From Diphasiastrum complanatum (lineage: Eukaryota; Streptophyta; Lycopodiopsida; Lycopodiales; Lycopodiaceae): a DNA stretch of 64,000 nt. The stretch is from positions 4,727,881-4,791,880 of the forward strand of contig CM055113.1 of NCBI GenBank assembly GCA_029204225.1. The letters are read 5' to 3'. Of this stretch, positions 1 through 10,429 are shown piece after piece. Under the pieces are notes generated by a model. It was given only the letters and a program-made list of their open reading frames with translations. It ran no database searches and was not told where the DNA came from. Position numbers and translations under genes: made by a program. The number at the start of each line of letters is the position of its first letter. The first letter of the stretch is position 1.

Positions 1-324
1 ATTCAAAGGGAACAAGAAAACTCAGACATAATAAAATAAACAGCATAAGCATTCAACATCCAAGATCAGACACAACTAGAAAATAATCTATATTGATTTT
101 CTCTTATTTCTTCAGGGCACTACATGCGAATCCACGCAGTGCGTTGGCATGAGAGAAGCACGGTTCTCTCACGAGTAGTAATCTCGCTTCACTAGCGGAC
201 AATTGGGTCTTCTCGCACGCAAGCGGAGCTTCTGTCTGTGTTCGTCTTGATTGCTTACTAGCATTAGACTTCTTCAGTATCTCTTCTCTTAGTTACACTC
301 GGTGTATCATGTTTTGATATATGT
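1..324. other. Unassigned flank
   Basis: Nothing recognisable. The related Athila-like element at 56-64 kb does not align here. Homology to it starts abruptly near base 325, so this marks the 5' break of the fragment that follows. Confidence 0.4.
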
Positions 325-378
325 CAAGTATTTCTAAGTCAGAAGGACGACCAGAAGAAGGATCATCCCATCTACTAT

Positions 379-828
379 GTGAGTCAACAGCTCAGTGCAT
401 CAGAGAATAATTATTCGGCTATAGAAAGGGAAGCACTTGGCATGATTTTCACTGTTAAAAAATTTCGGCATTACTTGCTGGGATATGCATTTATTTTTCA
501 TGTGGATCATTATGCTCTTAAGTATCCTGTAAATAAACCAGATCTATCAAGACGAATTGCTCGATGGGTTCTACTTTTGCAGGAATTCACTTATCAAGTA
601 GAGCTTCGTCAAGGAAAATATCATACGAATGTTGATTATCAATTGCGACTCACCACTGGAAAAACTAAAGACCCTATCAATGATGATTTTCCAGACGGAC
701 ATTTGTTCAAGATTTCATCTACAAATTCGCTATATTCTGATATCATTACTTATCTTAAGGATCAAATATATCCGGATGGTTACGATTTGGAGCAAAAGAC
801 AGTTTTTCAATATAAGGTAGCACCTTAA
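379..828 (+). pseudogene. Ty3/Gypsy RNase H remnant
   Basis: The protein carries the RNase H block also seen at 61600-62040: the SENNYSAIEREALGMIF motif, then the HYLLGY and FHVDHYALKY segments. In an intact element this domain degrades the RNA strand of the RNA-DNA hybrid during reverse transcription. The first methionine is inside the domain; homologous codons begin about 50 bases earlier, so this is not a natural start. The stop at 826-828 follows a short insertion that breaks the frame towards integrase. It is a relic fragment and not a gene. Confidence 0.85.
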
Positions 829-1079
829 AAACAATTATTAACAATGTTCTGTACAAGCTTGGTGCTGACCGTCAACTACGAAGATGTCTCAAAACTAAAG
901 ACATTAAAAAGGTCGTTAAGGCCTTACACTCAGAAGATGTTGGTGGACATTTTGCTTTGAAGAATACAGTTAATAAGATATTGACTGCCAAGTACTGGTG
1001 GCCAACAATGTTCAAGGATGTGTCAAACTTTATTCGTTCATGTGATCCATGCTAGAGATCTGGTAAGCCTACAAAAGCA

Positions 1080-1799
1080 ATGAATTGGCAGTTGACAGCA
1101 ATCCTGCCTCTTGCACCATTCGAGAAGTGGGGGATTGACTTTGTCGGTCCAATCAAACCTGTTACCCGACATATGAAATGTCGTTACATTCTAGTTGCAA
1201 CGGATTATGCTACCAAGGACGTTGAAGCAGAGGCGACGAAACGAAACGATGCAAAAACTGTCGCGATGTTCTTATTCAAATATATCATCACCATATATGG
1301 TTGTCCACTCGAACTAGTAAGCGACCGAGGTACACATTTTTTAAATGACACTATACGGTTGCTGACAACTTATTTCCTAATCAAATACAGAAAAACTACA
1401 CCGTATAATCCAAAAGCAAACGGGTTGACAGAAAGAACTAATGGAATTTTATGTAAGATCCTGAACAAGATTACTATTGCACATGCAATGGATTGGGATC
1501 AGAAACTACCATCAGTTCTCTGGGCTTATTGCAACATAGAGAAAATCACGACGAAACAGACACCATATTTTCTTATGTATGGTATGCATCCTATTTTGCC
1601 AATTGAATTTGAGGTGAAGACATTTCGTATTCAAGCTCAACGAACAGATGTAGAATGTATAAACGAAAGGTTGACTAATATTGAAGAACTAGCTGAAGCT
1701 CATGAGACTTCACAAAAACTAACGGAGGAAATCCAGGAACAAAGAAAGAAGAAATATGACAGTCATATAAAAAAATGTGATCTTAAAGCTAATGACTAG
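1080..1799 (+). pseudogene. Ty3/Gypsy integrase remnant
   Basis: This is the integrase catalytic core. The three acidic residues of the DDE triad sit in recognisable contexts: WGIDFVGP (first D), SDRGTHF (second D) and NGLTERTNG (E). The zinc-binding domain lies just upstream in the same frame, but a TAG at 1053-1055 inside its CDPC segment cuts it off. A second TAG ends the ORF at 1797-1799, and homology to the C-terminal chromodomain-like tail continues to about 1970. Integrase would join cDNA to the host chromosome; this copy cannot be made intact. Confidence 0.88.
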
Positions 1800-2213
1800 G
1801 CGCTGATATATGACAGTCGTCATCAAAAGTTCCCTGGAAAACTCCATATGCGATGGCTTGGATCGTATAAAGTCATAGAGGTGTTTGACAATGGTTCTGT
1901 GCAACTTCAATCACTTGAAGGTGAACTATTACCTACATGTATTAATGGGTCCAGACTGAAAAATACTACCTTTGACCAATTTTTTTATTTATTTTAATTA
2001 TTATTTTCTAATATTTTTCTAAAATTAATCGCAAATTTTCTTTTGTCTTTTTCAAAATATTGCATGGGTGCATCCTCCTACCCCATGCACTTTTAAAAAA
2101 AATCTAAGTAAAATTTTTAAAACTTTTAGATGCATGAATGGGAGGAGGATGCATAGAAGATCCTGCCCATGCATACACATTAGTGCCCCTCCCAATTCAA
2201 ACCAAGATACTCC

Positions 2214-2214
<1 letters not shown>

Positions 2215-2257
<43 letters not shown>
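2215..2257. repeat. (CT)n microsatellite
   Basis: About 20 uninterrupted CT dinucleotides. The repeat generates long Ser-Leu or Glu-Arg strings in several frames, so ORFs crossing it are artefacts. The flanks (1976-2214 and 2258-2580) show no recognisable gene. Confidence 0.95.
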
Positions 2258-2258
<1 letters not shown>

Positions 2259-2605
2259 ATTTGAATACACGATGGTCTGGACGTGAAACCATTTGGATCG
2301 ACGTGAAATCATTTGGATCGGCCGGTTTACGCTGCTTGCATTATTCTACTTGATTTCATGTCCTGAACATACAATCCATGTCTGTTTACGTTGCTTTTTT
2401 TTTTTTATTTGATTTGATTACGCTTTTGCATTTCAGGGCTTTGGTCTGATTTCTCTATTTCGCAGGATGTGCTGAATGCATAGGATATTGGTTTGGACTT
2501 TTAGGGGATGTTCAACCAGATGCTGAGAAAACTGATATCAAATCCAGGAATTCTAGCAAAAGCACGTCTCCCATCTTTCACCCAAGCGTAGAGAGAGAGA
2601 GAGAG

Positions 2606-3085
2606 ATGGCGGAAATGGGCTTCTCATCGATCGTCATCCTTAGGCCCCGCGGGGTCGCACCTCCCATGGCTGGATGCTGCCACTTTGGACTGGTCAGTAG
2701 AGACAAATCTGTTTTCTCTGCACATTGGAGTAGAGCTGGATCCAACAAGGCGACATTGCAAGTATGTGAGCGGTGTAATTTTGGCTGGAGTTCCAAGACC
2801 TATATGTCACCTGAATTGAGGAACAGCCCCAGGAAGACAAGTAAGTTTCAAGCAATGGCGACTTTGATTATAGAAGAAGCACCGATTGGAGTCGATTTGG
2901 CTTCTCTGAAGAAAGACGTGCTGGTGAGGATCCTCGCCTTTCTTCTATGCTACTCAATTTGTGTTCAATTCTTGCAAGCTATGAATTTGCTAGCTTTGTC
3001 AGCTTTCCTGCTTCAATTTAGGCCTTTATATGCATGGAACGTCAGCATGAAAGCATTGGCAAAGTGGTTGTACTTGGTTCATTGA
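2606..3085 (+). CDS. Hypothetical protein; possible first exon of a plastid-targeted gene
   Basis: The ORF of 159 codons starts right after a GA-rich leader (2589-2606), a common plant 5'-UTR pattern. The first 70 or so residues are rich in Ser, Arg, Gly and Ala and poor in acidic residues, as in chloroplast transit peptides. They are followed by a more structured segment ending in SLKKDVL. A GTGAGG donor-like site follows directly near 2921, and the residues encoded after it become hydrophobic and non-descript, so the real exon may end there with the rest of the frame being intron. I do not recognise the family and found no convincing second exon. It may be a gene fragment or pseudogene. Confidence 0.35.
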   Translation: MAEMGFSSIVILRPRGVAPPMAGCCHFGLVSRDKSVFSAHWSRAGSNKATLQVCERCNFGWSSKTYMSPELRNSPRKTSKFQAMATLIIEEAPIGVDLASLKKDVLVRILAFLLCYSICVQFLQAMNLLALSAFLLQFRPLYAWNVSMKALAKWLYLVH

Positions 3086-4106
3086 CTGAACCCATAACAG
3101 ACTTTCAGCTCAGGGGCGTGTTTAGTAGATTCTGAATGACCATTGTTGGTTCTGTTATAGAAGATAGAGGAATAGATAACGGGGGCCATGTTGGTGTTAA
3201 AGCTCTGTCTCCGAGACAGATTCCTCATTTCAATAAGCTATGATCTGCTGCAGTCCAAAATTGAGACAAAATTATCACTAAAAGTCATTACTTCATCAAT
3301 GTTGAGCCTGTTGTCCATTGCTAGCAGAGGAGCAAACTCTCACACTTCAGTTGAAAGGTAACAACTTTTTGGATCACTGGCCAATATGAGCATTTCTCTT
3401 GCTTGCAAATGGTCGCTACCTGAGAGAGCACACCTGAGCGCACTGTTGAGGCAAAATACCTTTGTTGTTTTCTACCGCACTTGAGCGCACTTATAATGAT
3501 AGTCAAGAAGTCAATTCGATCAAGCTGCACTTTTGAGATAGAAATCATTGCTATGAAGCACCATTTTCTCAGTTGCTAATCCATTTCTTGAGGTGCAACA
3601 TCTCTGTTGCCAGTTGAAGTTATGATGCGACTTCTCTCTGTTGAACATCACTCTTTCAAAAGCAGAATGACAGTTCATTGAGCCCACTTCATCGCTACAT
3701 ACAGCTCATTCCCTGAGCGGAATTTGATTGCCAAGACGTTAGAACACAGTCTTTGTGGCAGTGTGAAGTTTGAGATGGATGCTACAGGAGAATGTTTTGG
3801 AGCTACAATGCAGGCCATACCTCGGTTATAGGTGTATCAAGAACTCAATCAGACCCAAACTTTTGAAGTGTCATAGCATGCTGATCTCAAAAAGAGATAG
3901 CTTGGAAGAATAAACAAGGCCGATTGTGATGAGTTTAGAGAGAGATCGCAGTCTGATCTCAAAATCCAATATTCGCTAAGAGACAATGAAACAAATAGGC
4001 ACAAAGCGCTTTCAAAACCTCGATAGTTCGTGAAAAGAGCACAACCATATCAGATCTGTCGTTGATATCTGAAGAGAGTGTATTCTGCCGGTGGATAAGT
4101 CTCTCA
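3086..4106. other. Unassigned interval
   Basis: No coding region, RNA gene or repeat end could be supported. The ORFs present are short and without recognisable motifs. Confidence 0.4.
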
Positions 4107-4258
4107 TGTTAAAATAGATATTCCAGGTAGATAATTAGTTGGGTCCCCAACTGTCGTGTCTATGTTGCGTGTTTCCCAAACGTTGTGTACCTCGACTCAT
4201 ATGTAACGGGCTTATGCCCTGCTATTCCATCAGTTCAATACATTCACTGTTGTAGTTA

Positions 4259-4300
<42 letters not shown>

Positions 4301-4356
4301 ACATGAGATTCTGTAATCTATTGTAAACTCTGAGAATGTAATATGGTATTAGAGCC
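4107..4356 (+). mobile_element. Copia-type LTR with primer binding site
   Basis: A 237-bp segment begins with TGTTAAAATAG and is followed by TGGTATTAGAGCC (4344-4356). That matches the usual Copia primer site complementary to the 3' end of initiator tRNA-Met, with one change. The segment contains a (CT)n tract at 4263-4297. The 3' terminus reads TA instead of the canonical CA, and no matching 3' LTR was found, so this is read as a degraded 5' LTR of a truncated element. Confidence 0.5.
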
Positions 4357-5573
4357 TAACCCAATCTGACGCACTCCACCTAACGTGCTTTGACATGGTT
4401 CCTAATGTGATCTGATGCTCAGATCGAAGAAGTTGTGTTGCTGGCAATATGTTGATGGATGAAGGGCAGCGTGGAAAATGCACGCAAATCTCTAACGATT
4501 GAAAGTAGATTGGTTGGTAGCGCATGAAGGCTTATTAAAGGCGCCCTCATGTAGCGATGGATGAGCGATGAGGGCCATAGTGGATAAATGGTAGACCTGT
4601 TGTTGTCAGTCGTGTGTAGACCATCGTGAAACGTATTCCTTCCTGTGCCTGTACATGGAGAAGCGATTTGCCTATAACAAGATGCAGAAACACCATCTCT
4701 CCTTGACTGAACTGGCAAACCAACTGGGCATGCATTGTGTGAGGCTCGACCATTTGGGAGGTTGATCCGATGCTGACGCCAGAACATTTTCAGGTGCTAT
4801 GAGAAATTGATATCTCTTGATGCTACTTGCTGGAAAATGAAACAATATAATAGCAATCTTTCAAGAGTCTTGAATTCCTTCAACGACCATTCGAATGTTC
4901 GTGAATGGAGAAAACGATAGTTCATAGATATCAGAGGATGAGAAGCGCGATGGAGCATTAAAGAAAGCCTTGTGTGGAGGCGCCTGAAAACCAGTAATAA
5001 TACTCCTTGAAAGTAAGAGCATGTGAAATTAAGTGACACATTGAGAAGCTTCACACCTTCAATAAGAAAGGAACAGACCCATAAATTGGACCATGCCTTT
5101 AATTGTTCATTTTGGGCTTTAATAGTTCTGAAAAATGAAAACACATGGACATCACTAATTCATTAAGAGGCCTATGGTACAATACCTCCTAGCCAAATAT
5201 TAGCTCTAAGGGTCTGAACATCCGAAGATGATTACACATCATTGTGTATACAGTTCATTAACATTCATTAGATAGCTCCATAGTCACAATGTCGTAGATA
5301 GCTTGATAACTCCACTTTTCTAGCATCTTAGACAGTGACTTAAATATTTCAGGTGATGCTTTGTTAGATAACTACTTAGATAGAGTAGAATCAACAAGGA
5401 GTTCTTGAACTGTAACCAGGGACTGCTCCAAAAGGATCAACAAACTCCGAATGCTCTTACAAGATTCCAAGAATTTGGATTACCACAACAAAGTATTATA
5501 ACATTCCATCAATTTCCATTACATGTGATTCCAAAACAAAAGTAACATGTGATTTCAAAACAACAGTACATAT
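4357..5573. other. Unassigned interval, possibly Copia leader at its left end
   Basis: The first part could be untranslated leader of the preceding Copia LTR. Minus-strand ORFs of 68-122 codons show no motif I recognise. No other structure was seen. Confidence 0.3.
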
Positions 5574-5574
5574 C

Positions 5575-5812
5575 ATGCCAAAATTTAATCCGCACCACAT
5601 AGCATTACATAGCAATCGCATAATATTAAGGGACGGATTTCGTTACCATTGGGTCGAAAAATCAGAATTTCTCGATACGAGATTGACTCTGAAAATTCGT
5701 GATTTTTTGATATCCAAATTCAAAAAAAAATTGATCTTGAAAATCAGACATCCACCCAGTGATGCCAAAATTTAATCTGCACTACATAGCATTATATAGC
5801 AATCATATAATA
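5575..5812. repeat. Direct repeat pair, about 50 bp, 187-bp period
   Basis: A block starting ATGCCAAAATTTAATC at 5575 recurs at 5762 with four or five mismatches over about 50 bp. The intervening sequence shows no terminal inverted repeats, so a transposon insertion is not supported. A partial tandem duplication is the simplest reading. Confidence 0.7.
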
Positions 5813-5962
5813 TTTACAGTATGGTGTTAAAAATCCACAATTCTAGCTTGACTAGTTTTGGTCATATGACTTGTAAATAGTTAGATGGTCATGATGTGGC
5901 TTGTCACACGTGCCAAATGATTTAGGATTCCATTCGTAAGGATGTTCTCAAGTAGACCTAAG

Positions 5963-6506
5963 TGTTAGAACCTTTGGAATGAGTCCAAATTATGCTTAGA
6001 TACAAAAGAGAAAAAATAGGAGCTATTTTTGAAAAATTTTGCATTGTTGAGGGATCTCCAAGATTCCAACCCTAACTTGATAGGGATGAAAGATCCACCA
6101 AAATTAGCAATAGCGATAGGTTTAGGGCTACTCATACCTGCCCAAAACCGTGATGGATCATGTATATATAGGTGAAGATATCTCACCAAAATAAATCAAG
6201 CAATTTCATGATTTTTCTCTCATAATGGTGCAATTACTCTCTATGTTCATAATTGTTTGAGTTCTTGTGATTACTAATGATTATAGAATTGAATGTAGGT
6301 CTGGTGTACAGTACTCAGACTGTGGGAGGCTGTACTTTCACACGTGTGAAGGCTTCTTAAAAAATTTGGGCCATTTAGTGAGGTTCAAACTTAGATTTTT
6401 GATGGATTTTGATGGTTCAACTTGTGCCAATCTTATGAGATCATAATCTATTGTTTCCATCATCATTTTAAGTGTTTTAGGATCCTTATTTGCTTTAATT
6501 TTTACA
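5963..6506 (+). repeat. Copia 5' LTR
   Basis: About 544 bp with TG...CA ends. The start is set by TGTTAGAA, shared with the other Copia LTRs of this window (31629, 51235), and the end by the primer site that abuts it. No partner LTR is present. Confidence 0.7.
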
Positions 6507-6519
6507 TGGTATCAGAGTC
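6507..6519 (+). other. Primer binding site, initiator tRNA-Met type
   Basis: The sequence TGGTATCAGAGTC directly follows the LTR. It is complementary to the conserved 3' end of plant initiator tRNA-Met, the usual minus-strand primer of Copia elements. Confidence 0.85.
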
Positions 6520-7310
6520 TAAAGGCTGAAATGAGCTAAATCCTTGGTTTTCATTCAATTTGATGACAATTTTTTATCTAAATCTTGTGTAGATTGGATC
6601 TTAGCATCTAGCATTGATTCTAGAACTCAAAGTGAGTCAAAGACATTGGAGATTGGTGTTCTGTGACTTTATTTGCATGTGTTTAGGTGTCTAAAACCAG
6701 AGGCAAAGTTGAATTCAATTCACATTACCAAGATAGCAAGTTTTGCTTGCTCCAAGCATTGATTTCTAAGCGAGTTTTGGAGGTGATTTCATAGAGGAGG
6801 CTTTCTAGCATTCAATGAGAGGGAAGATTAGAGTTTGGGGACTCTTGAAGGCTGTTCTAAGGTGTAGAGGACACCTCCTAAAGTGATTTAGGTTCAGTCC
6901 AACCATTGCTTGACTTATGCACCAAATTAGATCAATTTTTCATCAATTTTGATCAATTTTTGCTTGTGATTGGATAGTAGATTGTGTTGCATACTCATTA
7001 AGTTCCATTTAGATCTTTTACAAGTGATTTTGAAGTATAGTAAGGAGCTGAAAATCATTCTTGATCAGATCATTTGGAAGCTTTTATGTTCTTTATAGAA
7101 AGAGGGGCAATTCTACTAGTATTGTCTACTTCAATCAAGAAAGTGCATTGTTTATAGTATGATTTGATTTTGTTAGAGATCATTCTTAGATCTTTATAGG
7201 AAGTCTATTACTGATCTTTTCAGGTCCCTAAGAAGTGGGATAAGGTAGATCTTCAATCAAATCAATAGAAGTAACCTTCATTTGTGTCAAGTCCTTGATT
7301 AGGAGACTAG

Positions 7311-8395
7311 ATGGGATCTATAAATGCATATCTTTTGGATACTAATGGAAGGCTCAACAAAACTAACTATTTCATATGGAAAGTTAGAATGGAATCCATC
7401 ATGATCATGCAAGATCTGATGAAAATTGTAAATGGTAAGGAGGGTGAACCTATTCATCCTCAAGAAAAAGCCAAATACATCAAGAGGTGCAATGTTGCAC
7501 TACATTGCATAAAAATGAATGTTGCAAATGAACTCTTAAGAGAGGTAGGAGATTGAACTTCGGCTCAAAATGCTTGGGAGACTTTGCAAAAGGTCTATGA
7601 ATCCAAAAACCAAACTAGAATGTTAGCTTTGAGGAATCAAATCTATAGAAGCTATCCTAAGAGTAAGGAATTGAACAAAGAGCTAGCCTTCGTAGGTGAT
7701 CCTATCAAGGATGAAGAGCGTGTTCAACTCATATTGAATGGACTAAGCTTTGCATTTGACAATTTGGTTCAGGGATATGCAATTATGGGTAAGCTACCCA
7801 TCCTTGAAGAACTCCAAGGCACACTCATGGCCGAGGAATCAAGAAGGAGCCAAATGCAAGAGAGGATTGATAGGCTTTCCATCCAAGGTGGAGATGACCA
7901 AGCTCTCTTCACCAAAGGCAAAGGCAAGTCCAAAGGCAAAGGATCAACATTCAAGAAGTCTTAAAAGCTTGAGGATCAAGAAGGACCCTCAAAGGCATCT
8001 CCATCAACCACCAAAGTCAAGAAGGACAAATCAAAGGTGAAGTGCTACTATTGTAGCAAGATTGGGCATTATGCCTCGGAATGCTTCAAGAGGAAGCAAG
8101 ATCAAAGCCAAGCCAACATAAGCAAAGAGGAGGAGGAGGAGAGTTCACATGAGGACTCTCTCATGATGTCCATATTTTCTTCAACAAGCTTCAAAGGAGA
8201 AGATCCTTCGTGGATTGACTCGGGTGCTAGTTCACACATGACTAGCAAAAGGAAATTTTTCTCTTTTCTCTTATCTTATGATGGACCTATAAAGTCTATC
8301 TATACAGCAAATGATGAAGCTTGTAAGTTTGAAGGAGTTGGTAGCATTCCCCTTTGCTTAGTCCCAAATGAAGACCATCTACTCAATAGAAGATC
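7311..8395 (+). pseudogene. Copia gag-protease polyprotein, interrupted
   Basis: One reading frame carries gag, then a zinc knuckle of the form CX2CX4HX4C (CYYCSKIGHYASEC, near 8043), then the aspartic protease site WIDSGASSHMTS (near 8210). Gag would form the virus-like particle and protease would mature the polyprotein. The start is the ATG at 7311 encoding MGSINAYLLDTNGRL, in the usual position for a Copia gag. Stops at 7554-7556 (TGA) and 7962-7964 (TAA) interrupt the frame without changing it. The matrix-like segment before the second stop looks shortened. After about residue 350 the frame runs into unrelated sequence and ends at 8462. Confidence 0.85.
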
Positions 8396-9989
8396 TCCCC
8401 TGAAATTGCCCTTTCCAACTTTTGACTTTCTGCTTGCGTCTAGTGGGCATCGTCGCAAATGAAACTAACCCAAGAAATAGGCTAGTCATCCATCCTTTGC
8501 AAACATCGAGTCGTTTTATTTTCGTTCACGTGCGAGTACTTGAACTGCGAATCCGCCCCACAGATTTTGTAGTCCTCTTTGTTTGATGGTATCAGCCTTC
8601 AAAAGAAGGGTTCCTTCCCGAGCCATCAGCTCCTTGTATCATAAGCAATCATGCAAACCAGGCAAAGCACGAGTACTAGGACTCACCACAAATACATACA
8701 AGCAAGACACTCATGCAGGTTTACTAACAGGTAACAAAGACAAGGCCCCCCTTTGAGATAGTCCTGCCAAAGGACCTTTACATGGTCGTGCCCATATAGA
8801 TCGATCACAGAATCAGCCCACAGAGAACACCCTTCCAACTATCCGTGGTTTCACCACTAAGCAACACATTCCTCAATCACACCCCATCACTTTTTGGTCG
8901 ATAGCCCTTATAGCTAAACGATTGGCAACTATCCCGCACCGGAAGTTAACCACTCGTGCTTTACACTCGAATTCGAGCAGCATCTCTGTATTAATGGTTA
9001 ACTCGTATAGTTAGAATATGTCACCCCGCACCCCACAAGGCACAGACCATGCTTACACCAACCTAATGGCAGCACACTGCCTCATCAGACCTATGTGCAG
9101 ACAGCGCCAGGCCCGAACAGCGAGAACTGACCGTGCTTACACCTCAAGGGTAGCACCTTGACTCATCAAGTCCCATGTTCTGCCGACCACCTTGACTGTT
9201 GACGCACCCGTGCTTACACTGTGGGCAGCACCTTGCACAACATTTGTCCTGATGAACCCCAAACAGTGGCCATTTTCGCGAGATCCACATCTCCATCTCT
9301 CTTCGACCTTCAGACTTCACCTTCTTCACCCCTGACTTGGTTAAGACTCAGCTTTCCAGCCTTCAACTTTTGCCGTCCAAACCCACTTGACATACAAGTA
9401 GCCAACTCACCAACAACGATCAGACTTAACCAACTGGAAGTTCAGAAACCAACATTGAGATCCAACCTGGCGCCATGCCAGATCGGGGGTCCCGATGTGG
9501 GTGACTTCCCTCCAAGCAAGCCGCCCGACATACATCAAACTTAACAAAATCGAATCTTCGTTACAAACGAGTAAAAACTATTCCAAGCAAGTGGTCTGAC
9601 TTACATCAGACTTAACCAACTGAAAGCTTCATCACGAGCATTGGAAGCCAACATGGCGCCACGCCAGACTGGACAGCCATAAACAGGTAACTTCCACCCA
9701 AGCAAGCCATCAAACTCAGCCATCAGATTAGAGCCCGTTCTCCAAGAGCTTAACCCATTCACGTTCATGCAAGGAACACTCAGAACCACAAGTCGTGACA
9801 GATATGGAGACAACCAGTTCCTGGACCAAATGGTCCTGATAGCATACCGTTGGCGCCAAGACCGAATGGTCCCGACGACATACCGTTGGCATCCCGGGAT
9901 ATGACCCTCAGCTATGTGCCAAATTAAAAAGTTTGAAGCGGCCTTACAACTTGCGCTTTTACCGAACACTGAAACCTAGAAGGTAATCA
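8396..9989. other. Unassigned, GC-richer interval
   Basis: Composition differs from the AT-rich flanks. No conserved protein motif, LTR end or RNA gene was recognised. Short ORFs exist on both strands but look like by-products of the composition. It contains the imperfect direct repeat described separately. Confidence 0.4.
9421..9710. repeat. Imperfect tandem duplication, 186-bp period
   Basis: A block beginning CAGACTTAACCAACTG at 9421 recurs at 9607. Both copies continue through a CCAACNTGGCGCCANGCCAGA-like core to an ACTTCC...CCAAGCAAGCC end. The motif CCAAGCAAG also appears at about 9590, suggesting a further partial unit. Confidence 0.65.
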
Positions 9990-10429
9990 GAGTCAGTTTG
10001 AGAAAAATTCCACTTTATTGATAAATATGAGAAGGTTACATTTCAAGTGTGTGACGGACCCTAGTCTCCGGGGCGCTGGCATGCCAAGGCGAGTGCCAGG
10101 ACAACATTCCAGCAAGGGAGACTGAGACTTGGTTAGAGCTCGCCATTAGTCGCAACCTACACTCCCCTGTAGTATTGGTGGGATTCGCCACCTCCTCTCA
10201 TACCAAGCACTCTACCCACGCTGGTAAAGCATGTTTTCTCTCTCTAGAATTTTCTCTCTAGAAAGTCATTTTCTCTCTCTAGAATTTATTGATCCCCAGG
10301 CTTCCTTTAATCATGCCTAGATCGTGTGAGGTGATTGCACATCGATCTGAGCTCTCTGGACTTCGCTAGAACCGATCAAAGATTTTCAGCCAAAAGAACT
10401 TGGCGCCGGCTGAATTATGGTCACAGATG
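9990..10429 (+). other. Possible Gypsy LTR/leader with TCTCTCTAGAA repeats
   Basis: The interval lies just upstream of a Gypsy gag. TTTTCTCTCTCTAGAA occurs three times in near-tandem between 10234 and 10286. A TGGCGCC sequence near 10400 resembles the first bases of a tRNA-Asp primer site, but the match does not continue, so no LTR boundary can be set. Confidence 0.3.

Larger units (their letters stand above)
325..1975 (+). mobile_element. Truncated Athila-like Ty3/Gypsy pol fragment
   Basis: This stretch aligns almost continuously with bases 61545-63190 of the large element at the right end of the window, from the start of RNase H to the integrase C-terminus. Gag, protease and reverse transcriptase are absent. 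Homology ends just after the integrase C-terminal tail. The copy is inactive: a 2-nt insertion near 830 shifts the frame, and in-frame stops lie at 826-828, 1053-1055 and 1797-1799. Several CG dinucleotides present in the other copy are TG or CA here, as expected for an older methylated copy. Confidence 0.85.
5963..8395 (+). mobile_element. Truncated Ty1/Copia element (5' LTR, leader, gag, protease)
   Basis: An LTR starting TGTTAGAACC (5963) and ending in CA (6506) is followed directly by TGGTATCAGAGTC, the initiator-tRNA-Met primer site. An AT-rich leader runs to a gag-protease frame at 7311. Homology stops inside protease near 8395, where the sequence changes abruptly to unrelated DNA. Integrase, reverse transcriptase, RNase H and the 3' LTR are missing. 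Confidence 0.8.

Noticed and set aside
2052-2353. ORFs across the CT repeat (both strands)
   Set aside because: They consist of Ser-Leu or Glu-Arg strings produced by the microsatellite.
5575-5812. Transposon insertion between the 50-bp direct repeats
   Set aside because: A 50-bp target duplication is unlike any common plant transposon, and the inner sequence lacks terminal inverted repeats.
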